From positions 124,001 through 188,000 of the forward strand of contig NZ_PCPG01000003.1 in NCBI RefSeq assembly GCF_002979655.1: a stretch of DNA of 64,000 bases, in the 5' to 3' direction. Positions 25,769 through 34,119 of the stretch are shown here, piece after piece. The notes beneath the pieces are model-generated. The model had not been told where the DNA came from. It saw only the letters and a list, made by a program, of their open reading frames with translations, and ran no database searches. Position 1 is the stretch's first letter. Each line of letters opens with the position of its first letter. The position numbers and the translations under genes are program-made. Origin of the DNA: Microbacterium sp. MYb45 (GTDB lineage: Bacteria; Actinomycetota; Actinomycetes; Actinomycetales; Microbacteriaceae).

Positions 25769-26571
25769 CCACCCTCGAATTCCGACAGGTGACCAAGGCG
25801 TACAACGTCCGCGGCGCCGGCCAGATCAAGGCGCTCGATGACGTGAGCTTCACCCTCACCTCGGGCCAGACGATCGGCCTGGTCGGGCAATCCGGCAGCG
25901 GCAAGTCCACGATCGCGAAGATCCTCACCCAGCTCGAGACCCCGACCAGCGGCGAGGTGCTGCTCGACGGCACGCCGATTCCCCGTCGCGGCAAAGGGCT
26001 GCGGAAGTACCGGCAGCAGCTGCGCATGGTGTTCCAGGACCCGTTCGCCTCGCTCAACCCGTACCACTCGATCCGGTATCACCTGGAGCGCCCGATCCGG
26101 CTTGACGACGTGGTGCCGAAGAAGGAGACCGAGAACGAGGTGCGCCGGCTCCTCGACCGCGTGCGGCTGGATGCGGATGCCGTGATCGACCGCCGCCCGC
26201 ACGAGCTCTCCGGCGGGCAGCGGCAGCGCGTGGCGATCGCCCGCGCACTCGCTTCGCGCCCCTCGCTCCTGGTCGCCGACGAGCCCGTCTCGATGCTCGA
26301 CGTCTCCATCCGGCTCGGTGTGCTGAACCTGCTCGCCGACCTGCAGCGCGAGGAGGGGCTCGGCGTGCTCTACATCACGCACGACCTGGCGACCGCCCGC
26401 CACTTCAGCGACGAGATCATGGTCCTCAACCAGGGCCGCGTCGTGGAGTACGGCGCCGCCGACGACGTGATCCTCAACCCGCAGGACCCGTACACGCGCG
26501 AACTGCGATCGGCTTCCCCCGACCCGGACAAGTTCTTCGCACAGGCAGCATCGACCGGAGGCGCACTGTGA
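25765..26571 (+). CDS. Opp-type ABC transporter ATPase (DppF-like)
   Basis: A 268-residue ATPase: Walker A GQSGSGKSTIAK, Q-loop VFQDPFASLNP, signature LSGGQRQRVAIARAL, Walker B LLVADEPVSMLD and switch His in YITHDLA. It starts at the ATG overlapping the previous stop (ATGA) and is followed by the first permease, also with a 4-nt overlap. Confidence 0.93.
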   Translation: MTTLEFRQVTKAYNVRGAGQIKALDDVSFTLTSGQTIGLVGQSGSGKSTIAKILTQLETPTSGEVLLDGTPIPRRGKGLRKYRQQLRMVFQDPFASLNPYHSIRYHLERPIRLDDVVPKKETENEVRRLLDRVRLDADAVIDRRPHELSGGQRQRVAIARALASRPSLLVADEPVSMLDVSIRLGVLNLLADLQREEGLGVLYITHDLATARHFSDEIMVLNQGRVVEYGAADDVILNPQDPYTRELRSASPDPDKFFAQAASTGGAL

Positions 26572-27656
26572 GCACCGCGTTCCCCCAGCTCGACGACGGC
26601 GACCTCGTCGCGCGCGACGCCCTCGAGGTCGGCACCACCGCGACCACGGCCGAGCGCGGAAGCCGCAAGGTCCCGTGGCGCTTCTTCGCCGGACGCGCGG
26701 GCTTCTACCTCTTCACCCTGTGGGCGGCCATCACGATCAACTTCTTCCTGCCGCGCCTCATGAAGGGCGACGCGGTCAGCTCCTACCTCGCGCGCAACCG
26801 CAGCGTGAGCCCCGAGGCCGAGGAAGCGCTGCGCATCCTGCTCGGCATCGACACCGACAAGTCGATCTGGCAGCAGTACATCGAGTACTGGGGGATGCTG
26901 CTGCGCGGCGACCTCGGCATCTCGACGCTGCACGGCCTGCGCCCGGTCGCCGAGGTGCTCGCCGCGGCCCTGCCGTGGACGCTGGGACTCGTCGGCATCG
27001 CGACGATCATCTCGTTCACGATCGGCACGGTCGCGGGTGCGATCGTGGGGTGGAAGCGCGGCAGCAGGCTCGACGCGATCATCCCCGTCACGACGTTCTT
27101 CAACACCATCCCGTACTTCTGGCTCGGGCTCATCGCGATCGCGATCTTCTCGTCGACCCTGAAGTGGTTCCCCTCCTCGCACGCCTACGACAAGGGGCAG
27201 TCCCCGGAGTGGAGCTTCGACTTCATCGGCCAGGTGATCATGCACGGCACTCTGCCGGCGCTGACCATCGTGGTCGCGTCGCTCGGCGGCTGGGTGCTCG
27301 GCATGCGCAACATGATGCTGACCGTGCTCGACGACGACTACATCACGGTCGCGCAGGCGAAGGGCATGCCCAACAAGCGGGTGCTCTGGGGTTATGCCGC
27401 CCGCAACGCGGTGCTGCCGCAGATCCAGAGCTTCGCGCTGTCGATCGGCTTCATCGTCGGCGGCACGATCGTGATGGAGATGGTGTTCAGCTATCCGGGT
27501 GTCGGCAAGCTGCTGCTCGATGCGACCAACGCCAAGGACTTCGCCCTCATGCAGGGCGTGTTCCTCGTGATCACGCTGTCGGTGCTCGTGGCCAACATCC
27601 TCGCGGATGTCGTCTACGCCTACCTCGACCCGCGCACGCGCCAGATGGAGTCCTGA
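26568..27656 (+). CDS. Opp-type ABC permease (DppB-like)
   Basis: A 362-residue permease with a long soluble N-terminus (about 35 residues) and six membrane segments. The inner-membrane coupling motif is ITVAQAKGMPNKRVLWGYAARNAVLP (EAA loop), and the N-terminal FLPRLMKGDAV region is usual for the DppB group. It takes the substrate delivered by the family 5 binding protein. Confidence 0.92.
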   Translation: MSTAFPQLDDGDLVARDALEVGTTATTAERGSRKVPWRFFAGRAGFYLFTLWAAITINFFLPRLMKGDAVSSYLARNRSVSPEAEEALRILLGIDTDKSIWQQYIEYWGMLLRGDLGISTLHGLRPVAEVLAAALPWTLGLVGIATIISFTIGTVAGAIVGWKRGSRLDAIIPVTTFFNTIPYFWLGLIAIAIFSSTLKWFPSSHAYDKGQSPEWSFDFIGQVIMHGTLPALTIVVASLGGWVLGMRNMMLTVLDDDYITVAQAKGMPNKRVLWGYAARNAVLPQIQSFALSIGFIVGGTIVMEMVFSYPGVGKLLLDATNAKDFALMQGVFLVITLSVLVANILADVVYAYLDPRTRQMES

Positions 27657-27657
27657 C

Positions 27658-28785
27658 ATGACCGTTCCCACCACCGCAGCGAGCACCGCGCCCGACGGAT
27701 CGGCCGTCGTCTCCGGCATGCCCGAGACCGCCACTCTGCGCACCCCGCCGAGCGATGCGCCGCCGCGCAAGACGTTCTGGTCGCAGCTCGCCCAGGCGTT
27801 CGCGATGTTCCGCAATCCCAAGTCGATCGCCGGGCTCATCATCCTCGGGGTGTTCGTGCTCGTCGCGATCCTCGCGCCCTGGATCGCCCCCTACGGGCCG
27901 ACCCAGAAGGACCGCACGGCGCTCCGCCAGCCGCCCTCCTGGGAGCACTGGCTGGGCACGACGCACATGGGAGAGGACGTGCTGAGCCAGATCATCTACG
28001 GCACCCGCGGCGTGATCGTCGTCGGCTTCCTCGCCGCCTTCATCGCCACGATCATCGCCATCACGATCGGTGTGATCGCCGGCTACGTGCGCGGATGGAA
28101 GAGCGAGTCGCTCTCGGCGCTGACCAACGTGTTCCTGGTGATCCCCGGCATCCCGCTCATCATCATCATCGCGTCGCAGTTCGAGAACCCGCCGCTGATC
28201 GTGATCGCCGCGGTGCTCGGGCTCACCGGGTGGGCGTGGGGTGCGCGCGTGCTGCGTGCCCAGACGATGTCGCTGCGCAACCGCGACTTCATCCAAGCTG
28301 CCCGGGCCAACGGAGAGCCGCTGCGCCGGATCATCACCGTCGAGATGCTGCCGAACCTCATGGCGCTCATCGCCTCGAGCTTCGTCGGCACCGTGACGGC
28401 GGCCATCCTCGGTCTCACGACCCTGGCCTTCATCGGCGTGATCCCGGTGAGCAACCTCAACTGGGGCACCATCCTGTTCTGGGCGCAGCAGAACGGCGCG
28501 TTCCCGCGGCTGTGGTGGTGGTACGTGCCCGCCGGGCTGTGCATCGCCATCATCGGCGTCGCGCTCTCGCTGATCAACTTCGGCATCGACGAGTACGTCA
28601 ACCCGCGGCTGCGCTCGGCCGGAGAGCGCGCCAGGGCGATGAAGAAGAAGGGGTTGAACGTGAACGACGCCGTCACGGCCGTCCGCAGCGTGCCCCTGCC
28701 GCAGAAGAGCGCCGATCCCGTAACGTCGGCGGCCTCGCCCGACACCTCCGACTCCTCGAAGACCTCGACCCAGAACACGAAGTGA
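27658..28785 (+). CDS. Opp-type ABC permease (DppC-like)
   Basis: A 375-residue permease with the DppC features: an N-terminal segment FRNPKSIAGLIILGVFVLVAILAPWIAPYGP, then HWLGTTHMGEDVLSQIIYGTRG and the EAA loop FIQAARANGEPLRRIITVEMLPN. A C-terminal soluble tail of about 60 residues is Ser/Thr-rich. I start it at the ATG at 27658, 1 nt after the previous stop; its own stop shares a base with the GH3 start. Confidence 0.92.
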   Translation: MTVPTTAASTAPDGSAVVSGMPETATLRTPPSDAPPRKTFWSQLAQAFAMFRNPKSIAGLIILGVFVLVAILAPWIAPYGPTQKDRTALRQPPSWEHWLGTTHMGEDVLSQIIYGTRGVIVVGFLAAFIATIIAITIGVIAGYVRGWKSESLSALTNVFLVIPGIPLIIIIASQFENPPLIVIAAVLGLTGWAWGARVLRAQTMSLRNRDFIQAARANGEPLRRIITVEMLPNLMALIASSFVGTVTAAILGLTTLAFIGVIPVSNLNWGTILFWAQQNGAFPRLWWWYVPAGLCIAIIGVALSLINFGIDEYVNPRLRSAGERARAMKKKGLNVNDAVTAVRSVPLPQKSADPVTSAASPDTSDSSKTSTQNTK

Positions 28786-31031
28786 TGACCTCTCAGACCC
28801 TGACCACCGTTCTTCCCTACCAGGACCCCGCGCTCTCGATCCCCGAGCGCGTGGCCGACCTCCTCAGCCGGATGACGCTCGAGGAGAAGGTCGGGCAGAT
28901 GCTGCAGCTCGACGCGCGCGACGACCTCGACGACCACATCGCCCGGCGTCACGCCGGCTCGATCCTGCACACCTCGCCCGAGCGCATCCTGCAGGCCAAC
29001 GAGCTGACGGCGCAGACCCGGCTCCGCATCCCGCTGCTCGTGGCGGAGGACTGCATTCACGGGCACTCGTTCTGGCCGGGAGCCACGATCTACCCGACCC
29101 AGCTGGGCATGGCCGCGTCGTGGGATGCCGACCTGCTCGAGCGCGTCGCCCGCGCGACGGCCGAGGAGGTGGCGATCACCGGCATCCACTGGACCTTCTC
29201 GCCCGTGCTGTGCATCGCCCGCGACCTGCGCTGGGGTCGCATCAGTGAGACCTTCGGCGAAGACCCGTTCCTGATCGGCGAGCTGGCATCGGCGATGGTG
29301 CGCGGTTACCAGGGCGACGGCCTCGACGACCCCACCGCGATCCTCGCGACCGCCAAGCACTTCGCCGGATACTCCGAGACCCAGGGCGGGCGCGATGCGA
29401 GCGAGGCCGACATCTCGCGCCGCAAGCTGCGCTCGTGGTTCCTGCCGCCGTTCGAGCGCGTCGCCCGCGAGGGATGCCGCACGTTCATGCTCGGCTACCA
29501 GACCACCGACGGCGTGCCGATCACGACGAACGACTGGCTGCTCAGCGACGTGCTGCGTGGCGAGTGGGGGTACACCGGCACGCTCATCACCGACTGGGAC
29601 AATGTCGGACGCATGGTGTGGGAGCAGCGGATCCAGCCCGACATCACGCACGCGGCCGCGGCAGCTGTGCGGGCGGGCAATGACATGATCATGACGACGC
29701 CCGCCTTCTTTGAGGGAGCGTTGGATGCCGTCGCGAAGGGCATGCTCGCCGAGGACGCCTTCGACGCCGCAGCCGCCCGCATCCTCACGCTCAAGTTCGA
29801 GCTCGGACTCTTCGAGAACCCCCGGTTGCCGGGGACCGAGCTGGATGCCGTGGTGGGCAGCGCCGCGCATGCCGAGCTGAACCTCGAGACGGCTCGCCGC
29901 TCGCTCGTGCTGCTCGAGAACGACGGGGTGCTGCCGCTCGACCCCGTGGCGCCGCTGAAGGTCGCGGTCACCGGGCCGCTCGCCGACGACGCGCAGACGC
30001 AGCTCGGCGACTGGGCCGGCGGCTCGGGTCAGGCCGGGTGGCTCGACGGACAGCCGCGGGAGATGATCGCGACGGTGCTCGACGGTCTGCAGGCGATCGA
30101 CGGCTGGACCGTCACCCACGCTCGCGGTGCCGACATCCTCACGCTCGAGGAAGACCCCAAGGGCCCGTTCTTCCCCGACAAGCAGCCGCGGCCGCCGGTG
30201 GTCAAGGCCTGCGAGCCGGATGCGGAGCTGATCGCGGAAGCCGTGGCGGCGGCATCCGTCTCCGACGTGGTCGTGGCGGTCGTGGGTGACCGGATCGAGC
30301 TCGTCGGCGAAGGCCGCTCGACCGCGACGCTCGAGCTGATTGGCGGACAGAACGCGCTGATCGACGCCCTCATCGCGACCGGGAAGCCCGTCGTCATCGT
30401 GCTGCTCGCCTCGAAGCCGCTCGTGCTGCCGGCATCCGCGTCCCGGGCTGCCGCCGTGATCTGGGCGGCCAACCCGGGCATGCAGGGTGGCCGTGCGCTC
30501 GCCGAGATCATCTCAGGGGCCGTCGAGCCGTCGGGCCGGCTGCCGATCTCGTTCGCCCGGCACGTCGGCCAGCAGCCGACGTACTACAACCAGATCCGCG
30601 GACAGCACGGCGACCGCTACGCCGATCTCACGCAGTCGCCCGCCTGGGCGTTCGGCGAGGGGCTGTCGTACACCACGGTGGAGTACTCCGACCTGGAGCT
30701 GGAGGCGACCTCCCTGGGGGAGTCCGACACGATCGTCGGCCATGTCACGGTGTCGAACACCGGCACGCGGCCGGTGCGCGAGACGTTGCAGGTGTACGTG
30801 CGCGACTCCGTCACGAGTGTCAGCTGGACCGACAAGGAGCTGAAGACCTACCGCCAGATCGACATCGCTCCGGGGGAGTCCGCCCGCGTGCGCGTGGAGC
30901 TTCCGGTCGCCGACTGCTCGATCGTGGACGCTGCCGGCAACCGCATCGTCGAGGAGGGCGCGTTCGAGCTGCTGGTGGGTCCGAGCTCGCGCGACGAGGT
31001 GCTCCTCTCCGCCGACTTCGAGGTGCGCTGA
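28785..31031 (+). CDS. GH3 beta-glucosidase-like enzyme
   Basis: A 748-residue cytoplasmic GH3 protein with no signal peptide. Motifs: IPLLVAEDCIHGHSFWPGATIYP, the LRWGRISETFGEDPFL substrate segment, KHFAGYSETQGGRDASE, and the nucleophile Asp in GTLITDWDNVGRM (GH3 consensus is SDW; here TDW). The second domain and a C-terminal fibronectin-like domain (LQVYVRDSVTSVSWTDKELKTY) follow. It would split imported beta-gluco-oligosaccharides. The last codons and stop (cgaggtgcgctga) are duplicated exactly at 33194, at the far end of the next islet. Confidence 0.92.
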   Translation: MTSQTLTTVLPYQDPALSIPERVADLLSRMTLEEKVGQMLQLDARDDLDDHIARRHAGSILHTSPERILQANELTAQTRLRIPLLVAEDCIHGHSFWPGATIYPTQLGMAASWDADLLERVARATAEEVAITGIHWTFSPVLCIARDLRWGRISETFGEDPFLIGELASAMVRGYQGDGLDDPTAILATAKHFAGYSETQGGRDASEADISRRKLRSWFLPPFERVAREGCRTFMLGYQTTDGVPITTNDWLLSDVLRGEWGYTGTLITDWDNVGRMVWEQRIQPDITHAAAAAVRAGNDMIMTTPAFFEGALDAVAKGMLAEDAFDAAAARILTLKFELGLFENPRLPGTELDAVVGSAAHAELNLETARRSLVLLENDGVLPLDPVAPLKVAVTGPLADDAQTQLGDWAGGSGQAGWLDGQPREMIATVLDGLQAIDGWTVTHARGADILTLEEDPKGPFFPDKQPRPPVVKACEPDAELIAEAVAAASVSDVVVAVVGDRIELVGEGRSTATLELIGGQNALIDALIATGKPVVIVLLASKPLVLPASASRAAAVIWAANPGMQGGRALAEIISGAVEPSGRLPISFARHVGQQPTYYNQIRGQHGDRYADLTQSPAWAFGEGLSYTTVEYSDLELEATSLGESDTIVGHVTVSNTGTRPVRETLQVYVRDSVTSVSWTDKELKTYRQIDIAPGESARVRVELPVADCSIVDAAGNRIVEEGAFELLVGPSSRDEVLLSADFEVR

Positions 31032-31036
31032 CCCGG
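31019..31036. repeat. Direct repeat DR1, left boundary of the islet
   Basis: cgaggtgcgctgacccgg, spanning the last GH3 codons and stop. An identical 18-mer lies at 33194-33211; after one mismatch the match continues for four more bases. Spacing 2175 bp. Downstream of this copy cccggcg...cgccggg can form a hairpin. Confidence 0.85.
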
Positions 31037-31408
31037 CGGCGCTCCTCGCCGGGACTCGCTCGAAAGCGCACGGCTTCAAGAACTATGCAGGCCCGCATAC
31101 TGAGGGCCGAAGAGCAGAAGGCGGAACATGAACCCTCATCAACTACAACAGTCAGTCGGAGGCAGCCGGGGTCTTGCGACGGGACTAGCTCACATCACTC
31201 CTCGCGCTTGAGAGGCTCTCGACGAGCCGGATGAACGACGGCCTCGGTGAGGACACCAGCAGCCACATCGTTCAACCCACCTTTTTGGGCGCTCTCGCTA
31301 CGGAAGGCCGAGCATCACTGCCTTCGGCTGTGCGACGACCATAGAACGCGCAGTCAAGCTCGATCAGGGTGTGAACTGAGTGTCCTCCAGAGCCGGTAAC
31401 GTTCCAGC

Positions 31409-32443
31409 ATGGAGGCCAATGACGTGATACCGATCCGACCATGGGGTGGCGCGCTACTGATACTCGTGTTGGCGGTCGCGGTCGCGTCGGCTGTGGCAGC
31501 CATCATGTGGCTGCCACCTATCATCGTGAGCGCAGACATCCCCTCGCCCGCACCTCCGGGCGCTGTGGCCCTTACCGAAGCGGAACGTCTAGGTGCGATC
31601 TCCGCCGTGCGGCAGCATATGCTCTGGGCCGCCGGTGGACTCATCGCAATCATCACCCTCATCTTCACGTGGCGCAGGGACCAGATCGCCAGATTCGGGG
31701 CGAGGCTCGATCGAGACGCAAACTTCACGACGCGCTACACGGAAGCGATCGCGCAACTGGGGTCGGAAGAGCCGTCAATCCGGTTGGGAGGAATCTACGC
31801 GCTTGAGCGAATCGCTACTGACTCCCCGCGGGACCACCCGACCATTCTCGAAGTCCTCGCCGCATACGTTCGCGAGGGGTCGCCGGCCGGCACGACACCG
31901 CAGGTGAAGTTACGGCAGGATCTGGCGGCTGCTGTGACCGTGATCGGACGGCTCTCTCAACTTCACAGTTCGACTTGGCCCGTGAATCTGTCCAGTACCT
32001 ACTTGGGGTACGCCGAACTCGCGGGTGCAAACCTCGAGGGCGCGAATCTGAATGATTCGGTCCTGCTGTACGCGACGATGACGGGAGCCAACCTCCGGGG
32101 GGCCCGTCTCTCCAAAGCGAATCTCTCGGATGTAAACCTGACCGACGCCAATCTGGAGGGCGCCGAGCTGTACGGTGTCCTCGCGCAAGATGCGTACTTT
32201 GACTACGCAATCCTTGAGGATGCAAGGCTCGACGGAGCGCGTCTCATAGGAACGCAGTTGCGCGGTGCGAAGCTCAAGGGCGCGGTGCTGGCGGAGGCGG
32301 AGATGACGGACGCGAATCTCGTTGGTGCAGACCTGACCGGCGCGGATCTTTCGAAGGCGAATCTCCTGCAGGTCGCCAGACCGGGAGTCGACTTCTCGGG
32401 TGCCGATCTAAGCGAAGCGATCAATGGCCCGAGCGAAATCTAA
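31409..32443 (+). CDS. Membrane-anchored pentapeptide-repeat protein
   Basis: A 344-residue protein. Two membrane segments (about 14-36 and 69-88) come first, then a segment TTRYTEAIAQLGSEEPSIRLGG and YALERIATDSPRDHPTILEVL known from a common actinobacterial pentapeptide-repeat group, then about 130 residues of A(N/D)LxG-type repeats (GANLEGANLNDS, GANLRGARLSKANLSDVNL, GADLTGADLSKANL). The repeats should fold as a right-handed beta helix. Function unknown; some short pentapeptide proteins protect gyrase, but this membrane-anchored type has no established role. Forms an operon with the next gene, 6 nt away. Confidence 0.85.
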   Translation: MEANDVIPIRPWGGALLILVLAVAVASAVAAIMWLPPIIVSADIPSPAPPGAVALTEAERLGAISAVRQHMLWAAGGLIAIITLIFTWRRDQIARFGARLDRDANFTTRYTEAIAQLGSEEPSIRLGGIYALERIATDSPRDHPTILEVLAAYVREGSPAGTTPQVKLRQDLAAAVTVIGRLSQLHSSTWPVNLSSTYLGYAELAGANLEGANLNDSVLLYATMTGANLRGARLSKANLSDVNLTDANLEGAELYGVLAQDAYFDYAILEDARLDGARLIGTQLRGAKLKGAVLAEAEMTDANLVGADLTGADLSKANLLQVARPGVDFSGADLSEAINGPSEI

Positions 32444-32449
32444 CCTTGA

Positions 32450-33031
32450 ATGATTAACTCACTCGTGCTGAATGCCTGGGGAGACGAGTCCTACCGAACA
32501 GCCGGCGTGGAGCGGCCTTCCTACCTCCTGGGTGCCGCGGTTGCAGATGTCTCGCGCAGCGAAGACATGCGCGCCGAGCTGCAGCGTCTTCCGCGCCGCG
32601 GGCCGAAGCTCCACTGGCGAGAACAGGACAGGCTGGCCAGGGATGCATCGATAGCTACAATCACGGATTTCGACGTGTATCACGTCGTCGTCATTGCGGC
32701 GCCGGTCGATTATCGCCGACAAGAACGCGCTCGTGCACTTTGCCTTGAGAGGCTCGCGTGGCAACTCGACGGACATGGTGTGCAATTGCTCACTCTCGAA
32801 GCGCGTCCACTCCAGCTGATGCAACGAGATTTCAGGACGATCGACGCGCTGCGTGGCAAGCATGCTCTCCCCGCTGGGCTTCGAATCGATCACGCGCAGC
32901 CCAGCGAGGAACCGATGGTTTGGATTGCCGATCAGGTACTTGGAGCGTTGGGGGAGAAGATGTCCGGCGGCCGGAGCGACTGGTTCGATGCAGTGAGCTC
33001 GTCGGCGACCATCGAACAGATCCAGCTCTAG
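32450..33031 (+). CDS. DUF3800-like protein
   Basis: A 193-residue protein that begins LNAWGDESYRTAGVERPSYLLGAAV and ends with a PMVWIADQVLGALGEK segment. The early GDES and the late Q/W-IAD-x3-GA motif correspond to the DES-G and LQxADxxxGA motifs I associate with DUF3800, thought to adopt an RNase H-like fold; KLHWRE and an internal TLEARPL could supply further acidic residues. No activity can be assigned. Codon use is less GC-biased than in the neighbouring chromosome genes. It follows the pentapeptide gene after 6 nt and is probably co-translated. Confidence 0.6.
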   Translation: MINSLVLNAWGDESYRTAGVERPSYLLGAAVADVSRSEDMRAELQRLPRRGPKLHWREQDRLARDASIATITDFDVYHVVVIAAPVDYRRQERARALCLERLAWQLDGHGVQLLTLEARPLQLMQRDFRTIDALRGKHALPAGLRIDHAQPSEEPMVWIADQVLGALGEKMSGGRSDWFDAVSSSATIEQIQL

Positions 33032-33039
33032 ATACGCGA

Positions 33040-33077
33040 AAGCCGGGTCCCGTCCAAAGGGGCGGGGGTCCCGGCTT
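33040..33077 (+). terminator. Terminator of the islet operon
   Basis: aagccggg (33040-33047) pairs with cccggctt (33070-33077), with further pairing of cccg and cggg inside, followed by a short pyrimidine stretch. It starts 9 nt after the DUF3800-like stop. Confidence 0.65.
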
Positions 33078-33193
33078 CTACTTCCCTACCCCCAGCGGGG
33101 GCGGGCTGGAACCATTCTACGTCCTTTAAAGAGGTAGTGCTCCTCGATTCCGCCAATCCTGTTCACTCGAGGAGTGCGGGGGATCGGTGAGCG

Positions 33194-33211
33194 CGAGGTG
33201 CGCTGACCCGG
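33194..33211. repeat. Direct repeat DR2, right boundary of the islet
   Basis: Second exact copy of cgaggtgcgctgacccgg. It contains the GH3 stop codon sequence although no GH3 gene precedes it here, which shows that it derives from the GH3 3' end. Confidence 0.85.
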
Positions 33212-33226
33212 TGGCGGCCGGGTCAG
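33203..33226. terminator. Hairpin at the soxR 3' end
   Basis: ctgacccgg (33203-33211) and ccgggtcag (33218-33226) form a perfect 9-bp stem with a 6-nt loop. The right arm contains the soxR stop codon and the left arm contains the duplicated GH3 stop, so before the insertion this was probably one bidirectional terminator shared by GH3 and soxR. Confidence 0.65.
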
Positions 33227-33672
33227 TCCTGCAGTCGCTGCGGGCCCACGCCCTGCGTCGCGAGGGCGTCGTCGGGGTTGAGCAGTCCGCACGCCTTCAT
33301 CGACAGGCAGCCGCAGCCGATGCATCCGGTGAGTTCGCGTTCGAGGCGCTCGATGCCCTCGCGGCGCTTCTCGAGTTCGCGCTTCCAGCGTCGTGAGGCC
33401 CGTTGCCAGTCGGCGTGGCTCGGGGTCTCGGTGAGCGGCACGTCGGCGAAGGCCGTCTGCACGTCGGACAGCGGGATGCCGAGGCGCTTGGCGACCGTGA
33501 TGAGCGAGACCCGCCGCAGCATGTGCCGGGCGTAGCGGCGCTGATTGCCGGGCGTGCGCGTCGAGGCGATGAGGCCGAGCGACTCGTAGAAGTGCAGGGC
33601 GGAGGCGGCGACCCCGGTGCGTCGGGTCATCTCGCCGATCGTCAGCGGCTCGTCGGGTGCGTGCGGGCTCAT
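33223..33672 (-). CDS. soxR: SoxR, redox-sensitive MerR-family activator
   Basis: A 149-residue MerR-family protein: N-terminal winged helix (LTIGEMTRRTGVAASALHFYESLGLI, then NQRRYARHMLRRV), dimerisation helix, and the SoxR cluster CIGCGCLSMKAC (C-x2-C-x-C-x5-C) that holds the [2Fe-2S] centre. The start is the ATG at 33672; the frame upstream runs into the operator. A textbook SoxR box lies between it and the ferredoxin operon. Confidence 0.96.
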   Translation of the reverse strand: MSPHAPDEPLTIGEMTRRTGVAASALHFYESLGLIASTRTPGNQRRYARHMLRRVSLITVAKRLGIPLSDVQTAFADVPLTETPSHADWQRASRRWKRELEKRREGIERLERELTGCIGCGCLSMKACGLLNPDDALATQGVGPQRLQD

Positions 33673-33692
33673 CCGGAGACCTCTTCCTCGAT

Positions 33693-33723
33693 TTGACCTC
33701 AAGTGTACTTGAGGTTTTACGGT
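33693..33723 (+). promoter_or_regulatory. SoxR-activated promoter
   Basis: The perfect palindrome acctcaagtgtacttgaggt (33696-33715) differs from the Escherichia coli sox box only in its two central bases. It lies between -35 TTGACC (33693-33698) and -10 TACGGT (33718-33723), with the 19-bp spacer typical of MerR-family activated promoters. The promoter reads rightward into the ferredoxin operon. Confidence 0.88.
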
Positions 33724-33792
33724 TGTCCTGTGGCCCCGAAATGGGCCGATCTACCCGAACGAGGACAGCGTGACCCGAACGAAGACCCCGCG

Positions 33793-34119
33793 ATGACCTA
33801 TGTGATCGCTCTGCCGTGCGTCGATGTGAAGGACAAGGCCTGCATCGACGAGTGCCCCGTCGACTGCATCTACGAGGGGGAACGGTCGTTGTACATCCAC
33901 CCCGACGAGTGCGTGGACTGCGGCGCCTGCGAACCGGTGTGCCCGGTCGAGGCCATCTACTACGAAGACGACCTGCCCGATGAGTGGCAGGACTACTACA
34001 AGGCGAACGTCGAGTTCTTCGACGAGATCGGCTCGCCCGGAGGTGCCGCCAAGACGGGGATGCTCGCCTTCGACCACCCGATCATCGCCGCGCTCGCACC
34101 CCAGGGGGAACACGCATGA
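33793..34119 (+). CDS. fdxA: 7Fe ferredoxin
   Basis: A 108-residue ferredoxin beginning [18 protein letters not shown]. Cysteines at 9, 17, 21, 25 and 40, 43, 46, 50 ([12 protein letters not shown]) are the pattern of [3Fe-4S][4Fe-4S] FdxA proteins of actinobacteria. It is the first gene of the SoxR-controlled operon and overlaps the reductase gene by ATGA, so it should be its electron partner. Confidence 0.94.
   Translation: MTYVIALPCVDVKDKACIDECPVDCIYEGERSLYIHPDECVDCGACEPVCPVEAIYYEDDLPDEWQDYYKANVEFFDEIGSPGGAAKTGMLAFDHPIIAALAPQGEHA

Larger units (their letters stand above)
31037..33211. mobile_element. Putative integrated islet bounded by 18-bp direct repeats
   Basis: The segment holds a pentapeptide-repeat membrane protein and a DUF3800-like protein, and its base composition is visibly less GC-rich than its flanks (for example the stretch 31070-31400 and both genes use many A/T-ending codons). 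The 31042-31408 leader holds no gene I can name; a 38-codon frame at 31229 is not convincing. No integrase or transposase is present, so the mobiliser must act in trans or has been lost. The repeats duplicate a terminator hairpin at the GH3 3' end. Confidence 0.55.

Noticed and set aside
31229..31345. 38-codon frame in the islet leader
   Set aside because: No ribosome site, no recognisable similarity and no coupling with the downstream genes. Not called.
31037..31408. tRNA or tRNA fragment as attachment site
   Set aside because: No acceptor/T-arm pattern with GTTCRANYC and pairing stems is visible at either repeat; the duplicated sequence is the GH3 3' end and terminator.
31409..32443. Qnr-like quinolone protection protein
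   Set aside because: Two membrane segments and a different conserved N-terminal domain precede a short, imperfect repeat region; Qnr proteins are soluble and almost entirely pentapeptide repeats.
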